Positions 8,910-17,127 are shown, numbered from the stretch's first letter. The stretch is 64,000 nucleotides of DNA from an uncultured Prevotellaceae bacterium (GCA_937910905.1 CALEPV010000057.1:1-64000), one strand, 5' to 3'. Program-made: numbers and translations. Notes: a model not told the origin generated them from the sequence alone.

Positions 8910-10280
8910 TTATCTGGCAATCCACTGTTCGGGATTCAGCTTGGCAGTCTCCTTGCGCAGCTGGAACTGCAGGATGTACAGGCCTTCGTCGTTGGCCGCA
9001 ATGGTGCCTATGGTCTGACGTGCCGTGACCTGTTGCCCCTTGTGCACGGCTACCGTGGACAGGTTGCTGTACACGGAGATGTAGCTGCCGTGGCGCACGA
9101 GCACATGCTTGGTGTTGCCTATCTGGATGACACGCGACACCTCGCCGTCGAACACGGCCCGTGCCTGCGCACCCTGGCGTCCCATGTAGTCGATACCGCG
9201 GTTCTCCAGCATCACGCCCTGCGCCACCTGGTTCATTCCGTGGCGGCGGTAGATGCGGTAGGAGCCTGTGATGGGCACTGGCAGGCGTCCCTTGTTCTGC
9301 TCCAGGCTACCATTGAGCTGGCGGTCCTTGGCTGTGAGCCACTGACCGGTGGCGGGTGCCTGGGCCGGAGTGCCGCTGCTGCCGGAGGCGCGGTTGCCGC
9401 TGGAGTTATTGCGCTTGCGTGCGGCGGCGGCACGACGGGCGGCTTCCTCGGCCTGCCGCTGCCGCTCGCGCTCCATCTCGGCTATGGCGGCATCAATGCT
9501 TTGGTTGAGCTGGGCCAGCTGCTTCTGCTGCTGGCTGATGCGCTTCTGCAGGTCCTGTTGCTGGGCGGCGAGCTGCTGGGCGGCACGACGCTGGGTGTTC
9601 TGCAGCCGGGCCAGCTGCTGCCGCTGACCAATCACCTCCTGTAGCACAAGGCTTTTCTCCTGCTTGACCTGTAGGAGACGGTTCTGCTCGGCACGCAACT
9701 GATTCTGCTGTTCGAGCAGCTGATAGCCGGTGGTGCGCTGGTAGGCTGCGTACTCGCGTGTGTGGCGCATACGGCGGTACATCTGGTCGAAGCCGTCGCT
9801 GGCCATCATGTAGAGCACGGGGTTGCGGCTGGCGGTGGTGGCCCGGGCGTGGCGCAGGCTGTGCTTGTAGCGCTGCTGCTTGACGTTCAGTATGGAGTCG
9901 AGGCGCTGTATGTTGGCCTCGGCATCGGCGATGAGCAGATCCAGGCTATCCATGTCCGTCTGCAGGAGGTCGATGTACGCCAGACGGTTCTGCAACTGTG
10001 TCTCGATGAAGTCGAGCGACTGGCTGTTGCGCTCGGCCGCGTGCTGTGCTTGGCTGAGCTGCTGTCGCGACTGGTTGATGCCCCGCTGCACCTGGGTGCG
10101 CTGCTGCTGGAGGTTCTGCACGCGCTGCTGCGTAGTGGTAGTGGTGCGGCGCGTGGATGTGGTCGTGGTGCGGGTGGTGCGCTGGCGCGACGACTTGGAG
10201 CTGCCGCTACGACGTGTCTGTGCCGACAGGCTGGAAGCCATCAGCAGCAGGGCTACTATATAATATAGGTAATGGCGCAC
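8910..10280 (-). CDS. EnvC-like murein hydrolase activator (degenerate LytM/M23)
   Basis: A 456-residue exported protein starting with GTG at 10280. A signal peptide (to about residue 21) is followed by a Ser/Thr/Arg-rich stretch, long coiled coils rich in Gln (about residues 50-285), an Ala/Arg linker, and a C-terminal LytM fold (about residues 325-456). The LytM domain has ENRGIDYMG where active M23 peptidases have H...D and YSNL where they have YxHL, so two zinc-binding histidines appear replaced by Asn. It is therefore probably a non-catalytic activator of amidases in septal peptidoglycan splitting, like EnvC. It lies 12 nt after the DUF4292 gene in the dut-porX run. Confidence 0.82.
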   Translation of the reverse strand: MRHYLYYIVALLLMASSLSAQTRRSGSSKSSRQRTTRTTTTSTRRTTTTTQQRVQNLQQQRTQVQRGINQSRQQLSQAQHAAERNSQSLDFIETQLQNRLAYIDLLQTDMDSLDLLIADAEANIQRLDSILNVKQQRYKHSLRHARATTASRNPVLYMMASDGFDQMYRRMRHTREYAAYQRTTGYQLLEQQNQLRAEQNRLLQVKQEKSLVLQEVIGQRQQLARLQNTQRRAAQQLAAQQQDLQKRISQQQKQLAQLNQSIDAAIAEMERERQRQAEEAARRAAAARKRNNSSGNRASGSSGTPAQAPATGQWLTAKDRQLNGSLEQNKGRLPVPITGSYRIYRRHGMNQVAQGVMLENRGIDYMGRQGAQARAVFDGEVSRVIQIGNTKHVLVRHGSYISVYSNLSTVAVHKGQQVTARQTIGTIAANDEGLYILQFQLRKETAKLNPEQWIAR

Positions 10281-10292
10281 GGGCTACGGGTG

Positions 10293-11162
10293 TCAACGTC
10301 CGCTGCTCAGCAAGCGACTGATGATGTTGCTCAGCGACACTTCCTTGTAGCGCTTGGACGGCTCGGTAGGCACCAGGTCGTCCATCTTCTCGGCCGACTC
10401 GATGCCCGACAGCCCCATTGTGAGCTCGTAGCTCTTCTTGTCGGTCTCCACCGTGACTGCCATGCGCTCCGGGAAGTCTTGACGTCCGAGTGCTGCCCAG
10501 CTGGTGTAGGACCAGTCGAAGGTGAGTTTCGAGGAGGATGCCGGTTCGAGATGTGTCTGGCGTATCAGGCCGCCCACAGCGCCTACGATGAAGTTCACGG
10601 TGACGGTGCTGCGCCCGATGGCTGCAGCCGTGGGGGTGAGCTTCTGGGTGGCTCCGAGGTCTATGACCTCGTAGTCGGCCGTGGTGGGCGTGCTGTGCCG
10701 TCCGGGTACGAACAGCTCCTCCCAGAACAGTGCCTGGAACGTGTAGAAGTCGATGCCTGCATTGCGCAGTTCCTTGATGTCCTTCCACTTGGTGCGCACG
10801 TACTCGTGGCTCACGCGGTTCTGGACATAGAGGTAGTCGGGTGTCAGCTCTATGCGGCCGGCCTCGACGAAGCCCATGAACATGATGGAGATCTGTATCA
10901 GCTCGTCGCGCTTCATCTTGATGGTGCCGCCGGCCGACACGCGGCTGTGGCCAGAATTGGCCTGAAGATTGAGCTTGGCGCGTAGGCAACGCGCGTCAGC
11001 ACGGTTGTGGTTCACACGCGAAACGGCATCGTTGGCCTCGATGAGTGCGGTGGCATCGCCGCCCTCATTGACAGCATGACGGCTGCTGCGGCATCCTGCC
11101 AGCAGCAATGCGGCTGCCATCACAGCGGGCAGCAGGCGCAAGGTAGATAGATATGACTTCAT
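10293..11162 (-). CDS. DUF4292 family lipoprotein
   Basis: A 289-residue lipoprotein with lipobox LLAGC (Cys24). The body (LNLQANSGHSRVSAGGTIKMKRDELIQISIMFMGFVEAGRIELTPDYLYVQNRVSHEYV) is the DUF4292 pattern, a beta-rich fold related to lipid-handling LolA/LolB-like proteins that is conserved in Bacteroidetes between a TPR protein and an EnvC-like protein. A role in outer-membrane lipid or lipoprotein handling is inference from fold and context. Its ATG overlaps the stop of the upstream TPR gene in an ATGA arrangement, so translation is coupled. Confidence 0.82.
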   Translation of the reverse strand: MKSYLSTLRLLPAVMAAALLLAGCRSSRHAVNEGGDATALIEANDAVSRVNHNRADARCLRAKLNLQANSGHSRVSAGGTIKMKRDELIQISIMFMGFVEAGRIELTPDYLYVQNRVSHEYVRTKWKDIKELRNAGIDFYTFQALFWEELFVPGRHSTPTTADYEVIDLGATQKLTPTAAAIGRSTVTVNFIVGAVGGLIRQTHLEPASSSKLTFDWSYTSWAALGRQDFPERMAVTVETDKKSYELTMGLSGIESAEKMDDLVPTEPSKRYKEVSLSNIISRLLSSGR

Positions 11163-13021
11163 GGTTTAATATATTTCTTCAGTTGAATCTTGCGGGGCAG
11201 AGTGCCCGTGAGGTGCTCATCGTCGGTCTGCAGGGCCAGGCGCCAGAAGCGCAAGGCCTGCTCTATGTTGCCGTTGCAGGCGGCTATGTCCCCGGCATGC
11301 TCGAGCACCACTCCCGAGGCATCAGGGTCGGCCAGCAGGGTGCTGTCGGCACTGTCGGGAGGGCACACACGGTCGATGTAGGCCTGCGCCTCGACGTAGT
11401 GCTGCTTGGTGAACAGTATCCAGGCGTAGGTATCGAGGTAGGTCTTGCTGTTGGGCTCTATGCGCAGGCTGCGGTAGCTCATCTCCTCGGCTTTGTCGAG
11501 CTGGTCCTCATCGAGCGAGAGGTAGTAGGCATAGTTGTTTAGGGCCGATGCGTTGTCGGGGTCGTAGACGAGCGACGAGTCGTAGGCCGCATAGACCTCG
11601 GCTGCGGGATGCCCCATGTCGTGCAGCAGGTCGCCCATCACGCCAAACAGCTCGGACACGATGCTGGGGTTGCTGTCGGCCGTCTTGTGGGCCACTCCGT
11701 CCAGAAAGGCCTTGAGTGCCTCGGTCTTCTGCTCCTGCTGATAGCACGCCACACCGAGGTAGAAGTGGCACACCAACTCGTCGGGGAAGTTGAGCACCCC
11801 GCGGCGGCAGATGTCCTCCAGGCGGTCGTAGCGCTGCTGGTCGCCGTAGACCTGCATCAGCGAGAACAGCAGGTCGTGGTTAGTGGGATTGAGATCGAAC
11901 AGACGTTCACACACAGCTATCATCTCGTCGCTGACCGTGCCGCGGTCGTCGCCACGGTCGCTCAGGTAGCCGGCCTTGGTGCGCAGCACCTCGTAGTCGC
12001 TCAACTGAAGCACATCGAGGCTGTCGAACACGGCCATGATGATGCTGTCGGCGCCATCCGTGCCGTGCAAGTCGGCAATGTATGTCGATATGGCTACACC
12101 GCGGTCCTCGCTCTCGGTGCGTGGAGAGTAGATAATCTCGTTCAGCAGCGGGGCGTAGAGCGAGTCGGCATTGGTGCTGCGATAGTAGTTGAGCATGGCC
12201 AGCTGCAGGCCCGGCGTGGCAGGGTCCATCTGCCGCACCTGACGGAAGTAGGCCAGAGCTTCGTCGTAGCGCTCGTCGCTCAGCAGCAACGTGCCCACCG
12301 TCAGCGGGTAGGTCGGGTCGCTGGGATACTCGCGGCAGAGCGCTATCATCTCGGCGTAGGCCTCATCGTGGCGGTCCATCTCGCGGTAGCAGCGGAACTT
12401 GCGGTAGCTGATGCCCGGCGTCTTGCCCTGCATCAGCTCCAGGCGGTTCAGTATCTTGATGGCATCTGCATACTGGTCAGTGTACTCATACATGTCAACC
12501 AGAGTGGACAGCACACTGGTGTTGTGCGGCTCAATCACCGCCAGCTGCTCTATCACTTCCTGCGCCAGCTCAATCTTGTTCTGCCGCAGGTAGACGTTGG
12601 CCAGCGTGTGCAGGTATGTAACATTGCCCGTGTCCAACAGTGCCGCTCGCTGCAGCATCTGCAGCCCCACGGTGTCCTCGGTCAGGCCGCGCTGCTCTAA
12701 GGCTATGCGCATCAAGCTCATCTGGTACAGGGCATCGGCACCGTCGGGGTTTATGCGCAGGCAGTGGTCCAACAGGTCGTACAGGCTGGTAGTGTTGCCC
12801 TGCAGACGCTGAGTGCTGACCTCGACCATCAGCGCATTGTAGCGCAAGCGCTCGGAGAGCGACAGGTGAAGCGACGTATCAGCTGGGGTCGCACCCATGT
12901 AGATGTCCGGCCGCAGCGCACGCGCAGAATTGGCACGACGTGACGCGCAGCCGGTCACGACCGCCGTCACGAGTGCATAGAGTGCTACAACACAGAAGGA
13001 TAGATGCCTGCCTGTCCTCAT
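11159..13021 (-). CDS. TPR repeat lipoprotein
   Basis: A 620-residue lipoprotein with lipobox TAVVTGC (Cys25). Nearly all of the mature protein is tetratricopeptide-like helical repeats, for example ADALYQMSLMRIALEQRG, VTYLHTLANVYLRQNKIELAQEVIEQLA and ASALNNYAYYLSLDEDQLDKAEEMSYRSL. It is probably a periplasmic scaffold in envelope assembly. It is 7 nt downstream of dut and overlaps the DUF4292 gene by 4 nt; the dut-TPR-DUF4292-EnvC order is conserved in Bacteroidales. The exact partner is unknown. Confidence 0.8.
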   Translation of the reverse strand: MRTGRHLSFCVVALYALVTAVVTGCASRRANSARALRPDIYMGATPADTSLHLSLSERLRYNALMVEVSTQRLQGNTTSLYDLLDHCLRINPDGADALYQMSLMRIALEQRGLTEDTVGLQMLQRAALLDTGNVTYLHTLANVYLRQNKIELAQEVIEQLAVIEPHNTSVLSTLVDMYEYTDQYADAIKILNRLELMQGKTPGISYRKFRCYREMDRHDEAYAEMIALCREYPSDPTYPLTVGTLLLSDERYDEALAYFRQVRQMDPATPGLQLAMLNYYRSTNADSLYAPLLNEIIYSPRTESEDRGVAISTYIADLHGTDGADSIIMAVFDSLDVLQLSDYEVLRTKAGYLSDRGDDRGTVSDEMIAVCERLFDLNPTNHDLLFSLMQVYGDQQRYDRLEDICRRGVLNFPDELVCHFYLGVACYQQEQKTEALKAFLDGVAHKTADSNPSIVSELFGVMGDLLHDMGHPAAEVYAAYDSSLVYDPDNASALNNYAYYLSLDEDQLDKAEEMSYRSLRIEPNSKTYLDTYAWILFTKQHYVEAQAYIDRVCPPDSADSTLLADPDASGVVLEHAGDIAACNGNIEQALRFWRLALQTDDEHLTGTLPRKIQLKKYIKP

Positions 13022-13028
13022 CGCACGT

Positions 13029-13463
13029 TCACTTCACACCACTATGTCCGAAGCCGCCGACGCCACGCTCAGTGTCGTCCAGCACCTCGACGGGTTTCCA
13101 CTCCACCTGCTCACAGCAGGCCACAACCAGCTGGGCCACGCGCTCACCGTCCTCCACCGTGAAGGGCTGGTCGGACAGGTTGACGAGTATCACCCCCACC
13201 TCGCCACGGTAGTCGGCATCGATGGTGCCGGGGGCGTTGAGCACGGTGATACCGCGCTTCAAGGCCAGGCCGCTGCGAGGTCTCACCTGAGCCTCCCAGC
13301 CAGCGGGCAGGGCGATGTACAGTCCCGTCGGTACCAGCACGCGCTGCAATGGCGCGATGGTCAGGGGCGTATCTAAGTTGGCACGCAGATCCATACCCGC
13401 CGATAGCTCCGTGGCATACTGCGGCAGCGGGTGGTGCGAATGGTTGACAATCTGAATTCTCAT
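13029..13463 (-). CDS. dut: Deoxyuridine 5'-triphosphate nucleotidohydrolase (dUTPase)
   Basis: A 144-residue trimeric-type dUTPase that hydrolyses dUTP to dUMP and diphosphate, preventing uracil misincorporation and supplying dTMP synthesis. The family motifs are all present: AGMDLRA, RSGLALKRGI, LNAPGTIDADYRGEVGVILVN, ERVAQLV and the C-terminal ERGVGGFGHSG. The start is the ATG at 13461-13463, just after a TACCTTTG -7 element; the open frame upstream to 13598 runs through a palindrome array and is not coding. It is the first gene of the run leading to porX. Confidence 0.95.
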   Translation of the reverse strand: MRIQIVNHSHHPLPQYATELSAGMDLRANLDTPLTIAPLQRVLVPTGLYIALPAGWEAQVRPRSGLALKRGITVLNAPGTIDADYRGEVGVILVNLSDQPFTVEDGERVAQLVVACCEQVEWKPVEVLDDTERGVGGFGHSGVK

Positions 13464-13470
13464 AACGCCG

Positions 13471-13478
13471 CAAAGGTA
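13471..13478 (-). promoter_or_regulatory. -7 element of the dut promoter
   Basis: The minus strand reads TACCTTTG, 7 nt upstream of the dut ATG, implying a very short or absent leader. No good -33 TTTG is seen at the usual distance. Confidence 0.5.
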
Positions 13479-13532
13479 CAAAAAGTAAGCTACATAGCCA
13501 TCGCTTTTGCCAACTTTCGCACATACCGGCCC

Positions 13533-13616
13533 GCAACACCGTGGTGCGTCGACTGTTGCACCGCGGTGCAACATCACTTGCACCGCGGTGCAACTCAACC
13601 TCCACCGCGGTGCAAC
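13533..13616. repeat. Palindrome array, 4 units, 22-bp period
   Basis: Four 18-bp units start at 13533, 13555, 13577 and 13599, each followed by a 4-bp non-conserved spacer. The consensus is the perfect palindrome GTTGCACCGCGGTGCAAC. The first unit is degenerate and the last differs in its left arm. The array lies between dut and tRNA-Gln; the rest of this 650-nt gene-poor stretch holds only the tRNA and promoter elements. Confidence 0.8.
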
Positions 13617-13752
13617 TTTTCACGTGCTCCAACGAGGCATTTTGCGTGCCGAGATGTTGCTATGGCACGTACAATGACTGCTGAATCGCCGCATTGCGGC
13701 CACACCACAAAAAAATCCATGCCGCACTTGTTCGGCATTGCGAAATAATGCT

Positions 13753-13760
13753 TACCTTTG
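13753..13760 (+). promoter_or_regulatory. -7 element of the tRNA-Gln promoter
   Basis: TACCTTTG lies 30 nt upstream of the tRNA 5' end, a normal position for a tRNA promoter in this phylum. Confidence 0.5.
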
Positions 13761-13790
13761 CGGCGCATTTTGAGAGAAATGCCTCGGGAT

Positions 13791-13864
13791 TGGGATATGG
13801 TGTAATGGTAACACAACAGGTTTTGGTTCTGTTTTTCCTGGTTCGAATCCGGGTATCCCAACCA
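13791..13864 (+). tRNA. tRNA-Gln (anticodon TTG)
   Basis: The acceptor stem pairs TGGGATA (13791-13797) with TATCCCA (13854-13860), the discriminator is A13861 and the CCA end (13862-13864) is encoded. The anticodon stem ACAGG/TCTGT (one G-U pair) holds the seven-base loop TTTTGGT, giving anticodon TTG, and the T-loop sequence GGTTCGAATCC is canonical. It decodes CAA. Confidence 0.95.
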
Positions 13865-13992
13865 AAAAGGCTATGCCAAAAGCGGGCGAGCATCTGCAAC
13901 CTGGGTGCTCGCCCGCCGCGTTTATGCCAACAGCATATAGCGCTGCAACAGCAGAAACAGTGCTCCACAACGAACTTTTCACTACCGCATGC

Positions 13993-14023
13993 TTGCTTGT
14001 GCACACAAATAGCGCTACTTTTG
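13993..14023 (+). promoter_or_regulatory. ychF promoter
   Basis: TTG at 13993-13995, 20 nt, then TACTTTTG at 14016-14023. The leader to the ATG at 14118 is about 85 nt and contains short AAATYGT repeats at about 14079-14107. Confidence 0.5.
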
Positions 14024-14078
14024 CCGCACGAACCAAAGCACCGACACTATCACGACAAATAGATGCCCCGCAGCCTAA

Positions 14079-14107
14079 ATTGTCAAATCGTAAATCGTCA
14101 AATTGTA
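14079..14107 (+). repeat. Short AAATYGT tandem repeat in the ychF leader
   Basis: Four imperfect copies of AAATTGTC/AAATCGT occur in succession just before the ychF start. No function is evident. Confidence 0.5.
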
Positions 14108-14117
14108 GTATACCAAC

Positions 14118-15221
14118 ATGGCTCTCAAAGCTGGAATAGTAGGACTGCCCAACGTGGGCAAGTCAACCCTCTTCAACTGCCTGTCGAGCGCTAAGGCGCA
14201 GGCAGCCAACTTCCCCTTTTGTACAATCGACGCACAGCAGGGACAGATATCTGTGCCCGACGAGCGCCTCGGAAGACTGGCCGAGCTGGTGCATCCAGGA
14301 CGAATAGTACCCGCCACGTGCGACATCGTTGATATCGCAGGACTGGTCAAGGGAGCATCCAAGGGCGAAGGCTTAGGCAACCAGTTTCTGGGCAACATAC
14401 GCGAGTGCGACGCCATCATCCACGTGCTGCGTTGCTTCGACAACCCCAACATCGTGCACGTCGACGGCAGCGTTGACCCTGTTCGCGACAAGGAAATCAT
14501 CGACACCGAGCTGCAGCTCAAAGACCTGGAGACCGTGGAGAGCCGCATCAGCCGTGTTGAGAAGCAGGCACGTGTGGGCGGCGACAAGCAGGCCAAGCTG
14601 GAGCTGGGCGTGCTCGAAGCCTACCGCGACGCCCTCTCTCAAGGCCACAGCGCCCGAAGCGTTAGCTTCGAGACAGAGGACGAGCAGGCCGCAGCCCGCA
14701 ACCTCTTCCTCCTCACCACCAAGCCCGTGCTCTACGTCTGCAACGTCGATGATGCCGCTGCCGCCTCAGGCAACGAGTACGTCGAGGCCGTACGCCGCGC
14801 CATCGAGGGCGAGGACGCAGCCCTGCTCATCATCTCCGCACAGACCGAGGCCGACATCGCCGAGCTCGAAAGCTACGAGGAGAAGCAGATGTTCCTCGAG
14901 GACCTGGGTATCACCGAGAGCGGATGCGACCGCCTCATCAAGGCCATCTACTCGCTGCTCGGCCTCCGCACATTCATCACCGCCGGCGAGATGGAGGTCA
15001 AGGCATGGACATTCCGCAGCGGCTGGAAAGCACCACAGTGCGCAGGTGTCATACACACCGACTTTGAGAAGGGCTTCATCCGTGCTGAGGTCATCAAGTA
15101 CGACGACTACATCCACTACGGCTCCGAAGCAGCCGTCCGCGAAGCCGGCAAGATGGCCGTCGAGGGCAAGGACTACGTTGTCCAGGACGGCGACATCATG
15201 CACTTCCGCTTCAATGTGTAG
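14118..15221 (+). CDS. ychF: Redox-regulated ribosome-binding ATPase YchF
   Basis: A 367-residue Obg-family P-loop protein that prefers ATP and binds ribosomes. The G1 motif GLPNVGKST is at residues 9-17, G3 is DIAGLVKGASKGEGLG, and the C-terminal TGS-like domain ends in the family signature YVVQDGDIMHFRFNV. The region FTAGEMEVKAWTFRSGWKAPQCAGVIHTDFEKGFIRAEVI (interior residues) is also diagnostic. Length and motifs match the bacterial family exactly. It is a single gene, convergent with the DUF4143 ATPase gene 11 nt downstream. Confidence 0.96.
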   Translation: MALKAGIVGLPNVGKSTLFNCLSSAKAQAANFPFCTIDAQQGQISVPDERLGRLAELVHPGRIVPATCDIVDIAGLVKGASKGEGLGNQFLGNIRECDAIIHVLRCFDNPNIVHVDGSVDPVRDKEIIDTELQLKDLETVESRISRVEKQARVGGDKQAKLELGVLEAYRDALSQGHSARSVSFETEDEQAAARNLFLLTTKPVLYVCNVDDAAAASGNEYVEAVRRAIEGEDAALLIISAQTEADIAELESYEEKQMFLEDLGITESGCDRLIKAIYSLLGLRTFITAGEMEVKAWTFRSGWKAPQCAGVIHTDFEKGFIRAEVIKYDDYIHYGSEAAVREAGKMAVEGKDYVVQDGDIMHFRFNV

Positions 15222-15232
15222 GGGTCGAAGGC

Positions 15233-16516
15233 TCAGTCCTTCAGACCACTGATAGGCACTACTAGGACTCCATCTTTGCGTCGCAAGGCATAGCGTCCAA
15301 CAGCTGTCAGCACCATCAGAAATGCGGGTGCTGGCATTTTTGTTGTGTCTATCTTGGCCGCCAGTTTCCGCAGTGTCGCCGCGCCCTCCTCAATGAGTGT
15401 TTCACCACCCAACTTAATCTCTACCAACCCATACTGCCCATTGCGCAGATGCACCACAGCATCGCATTCCAACCCATAGCTGTCGCGGTAATGATAGACC
15501 TTGCCATCCAGAGCTTCCGCATACACACGCAAGTCGCGAACAGCCATTGTCTCGAATATCAGGCCAAAGGTATTCAGGTCATTAATCATATCATGCGGTC
15601 CTATACCAAGAGCTGCTGTTGCAATGGATGGGTCAACGAAGTAGCGTGTTGAAGAGGTACGTATGGCTGTCTTGGAGCGTAGATTGGGGTTCCACGCCTC
15701 CATGTCTTCTATCACAAATATGTTTCTCAGCGCATTTAGGTACGATGCCACAGTGTCGTCACTCATGGTCGTATCATTATTTGTGGATAAGTCCACCCTA
15801 ATGCCACTGATTGCCACCTGTCCGCCTTGATACCGTGCGTACGAACGCAGAAGCAGGTGAGCGAATTGCGCATTGCGATTTATCCCATCCACCCGTGATA
15901 TGTCACTCTGGCACACAGCATCCACATAGTTGTAGGATTGACGCAAAGCTGCTTGTGGCTTCAGGCTCAGTGATGCTGGCCAGCCACCGCGACATGCCAT
16001 GAATGCAATCTCCTCTAACGTTCTTTCTGGCGTCGCCGCTGATTGGAAACGGTCTGCGAACAAGTCTGCAAGGCTGACAAGCCCTACTGACTCGTCCGAT
16101 TCCCACAGGCTCATTGGACGCATGGTCAGCCAGGCGAAACGCCCAGTGCCAGTGTGCATCAGTTTTGCACGGTCAACAGGAACAGCCGAGCCTGTGAAAA
16201 TGAACTGGCCCGGTATGCCGCGCTGACTCACCACGTATCGCGCCGCGTCCCAGAGTTGCGGTGCAAGCTGCCACTCGTCCACCAATCTTGGAGTTTCGCC
16301 AGCCAGCAAAAGCTCAGGGTCGTTCTCTGCCAAAAACAGGTTGTTGCGAACCTCGCGGGGATTGTCCATGTACAGTGTACTCGCTGCCAGTTGTGCTGCA
16401 GTGGTTGTCTTGCCACACCATTTGGCACCTTGCACCAGCACAGCCCCAGTCGCTTCAAGCTGTTCACGCAGCACCCTGTCTGCCACACGTGGGCGATATG
16501 TATAGCCTGCTTCCAT
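15233..16516 (-). CDS. AAA ATPase with DUF4143 domain
   Basis: A 427-residue protein with an AAA_14-type N-terminal ATPase (P-loop GAKWCGKTTTA at about residues 30-40; RLVDEWQLAPQLWD as the Walker B region; IFTGSA) and a C-terminal DUF4143 domain with a nuclease-like core (YRDSYGLECDAVVHLRNGQYGLVEIKLGG). The D...E-K pattern is that of the PD-(D/E)XK fold. These proteins are abundant and mobile in gut Bacteroidales; their role is unresolved, and defence-related or toxin-like functions have been suggested for relatives. Codon use is less GC-biased than in its neighbours, consistent with acquisition. A four-copy repeat array lies directly upstream. Confidence 0.85.
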   Translation of the reverse strand: MEAGYTYRPRVADRVLREQLEATGAVLVQGAKWCGKTTTAAQLAASTLYMDNPREVRNNLFLAENDPELLLAGETPRLVDEWQLAPQLWDAARYVVSQRGIPGQFIFTGSAVPVDRAKLMHTGTGRFAWLTMRPMSLWESDESVGLVSLADLFADRFQSAATPERTLEEIAFMACRGGWPASLSLKPQAALRQSYNYVDAVCQSDISRVDGINRNAQFAHLLLRSYARYQGGQVAISGIRVDLSTNNDTTMSDDTVASYLNALRNIFVIEDMEAWNPNLRSKTAIRTSSTRYFVDPSIATAALGIGPHDMINDLNTFGLIFETMAVRDLRVYAEALDGKVYHYRDSYGLECDAVVHLRNGQYGLVEIKLGGETLIEEGAATLRKLAAKIDTTKMPAPAFLMVLTAVGRYALRRKDGVLVVPISGLKD

Positions 16517-16539
16517 TTCGTATCACGTTTAAGACACCG

Positions 16540-16570
16540 CAAAGGTATGATAGTTTTCTTTGATACACAA
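16540..16570 (-). promoter_or_regulatory. Promoter of the DUF4143 ATPase gene
   Basis: On the minus strand TTG (16568-16570), 20 nt, TACCTTTG (16540-16547), with the ATG 23 nt further at 16516. Confidence 0.6.
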
Positions 16571-16587
16571 GCAACTAAGCCATTTTG

Positions 16588-16668
16588 TTCGGCAAGTTGA
16601 GGCTTTTTCATTCGGCAAGTTGATGGATTTTCATTCGGTAAGTTGAGGCTTTTCATTCGGTAGGTTGA
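16588..16668. repeat. Four direct repeats with 22-23 bp period
   Basis: TTCGGYARGTTGA starts at 16588, 16611, 16634 and 16656; the intervening bases are also similar (GGCTTTTTCA or TGGATTTTCA). The units are not palindromic. They lie just upstream of the DUF4143 ATPase promoter and immediately after the truncated DUF3990 sequence. Confidence 0.8.
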
Positions 16669-16716
16669 GGAAATCCGCTCAATGGACACCGTAGAACCAT
16701 GGTAGAGGGTTATCAT
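16669..16716 (-). pseudogene. Truncated N-terminus of a DUF3990-type protein
   Basis: The minus frame opening at 16716 begins MITLYHGSTVSIERI, matching the usual start of DUF3990 proteins (M-x-LYHGS-x-x-x-I), a family in the ADP-ribosyltransferase-like clan. After about 15 residues the similarity ends and the frame runs into the direct repeats and then antisense to the ATPase gene. Its ATG overlaps the stop codon of the DUF3791 gene (ATGA), the normal arrangement for this pair. The catalytic part is gone. Confidence 0.55.
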
Positions 16717-16937
16717 AGCGTACCTCCTTTCCTACGGCAATAGCTAGCCAAGCTCTCGACCATATCGTCGAAAGACTGTGTGTGCATCACATCATAGTAT
16801 TCATGTGCTACATGGATGGCACCATACCTGCTCAGATACCGGTATGCCTGCACCTCCGTCATGTTGAAACGCTTTGCGAAGGATGCTATCAAGGCTACTA
16901 CATACTCGGCTATATCACCTACGCTATACATATACAT
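16713..16937 (-). CDS. DUF3791 family small protein
   Basis: A 74-residue protein containing EYVVALIASFAKRFNMTEVQAYRYLSRYGAIHVAHEYYDVMHTQSFDDMVESLASY, the DUF3791 pattern (helical, with the conserved Y-D-x-x-H-T). The family is typically encoded directly before a DUF3990 gene in Bacteroidales and is likely the partner or neutralising protein of that gene; this role is inference. The start at 16937 is supported by TATTTTTG at 16953-16960 on the minus strand; a second ATG at 16931 is equally possible. With the partner truncated, this gene is probably an orphan remnant. Confidence 0.65.
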   Translation of the reverse strand: MYMYSVGDIAEYVVALIASFAKRFNMTEVQAYRYLSRYGAIHVAHEYYDVMHTQSFDDMVESLASYCRRKGGTL

Positions 16938-16952
16938 AATCTCAACTTGTGG

Positions 16953-16960
16953 CAAAAATA
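16953..16960 (-). promoter_or_regulatory. -7 element of the DUF3791 gene
   Basis: Minus strand TATTTTTG, 15 nt upstream of the ATG at 16937. It rules out the longer open frame starting at 17027. Confidence 0.5.
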
Positions 16961-17096
16961 CTGAAAAACAGCGAAAGCAAGCGTGCGTTTCATCAAATTT
17001 CTGTGCGTTGCCTGCAAATATGTTCAATCCACGCCGCTTAGTTATATGGCGCTCCGCCTATATACAAACCGAAAACAGCTAAATTTGGCTCTCTTC

Positions 17097-17127
17097 TTGG
17101 CCATGAATGGAATAATGGCTACTTTTG
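17097..17127 (+). promoter_or_regulatory. lgt promoter
   Basis: TTG (17097-17099), 20 nt, TACTTTTG (17120-17127). The upstream in-frame ATG at 17125 overlaps this element, so translation must start at 17167. Confidence 0.6.

Noticed and set aside
13533..13616. Regularly spaced repeats considered as a CRISPR array
   Set aside because: The spacers are only 4 bp, the units are full palindromes, and no cas gene is in the window.
13144..13632. Minus-strand frames starting inside the palindrome array upstream of dut
   Set aside because: They begin upstream of the dut -7 element and their N-terminal parts translate the palindromes; dut itself starts at 13463.
16228..16716. 162-codon minus-strand frame as an intact gene
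   Set aside because: Only the first ~15 codons resemble DUF3990; the rest is repeats and an alternative frame of the DUF4143 ATPase gene.
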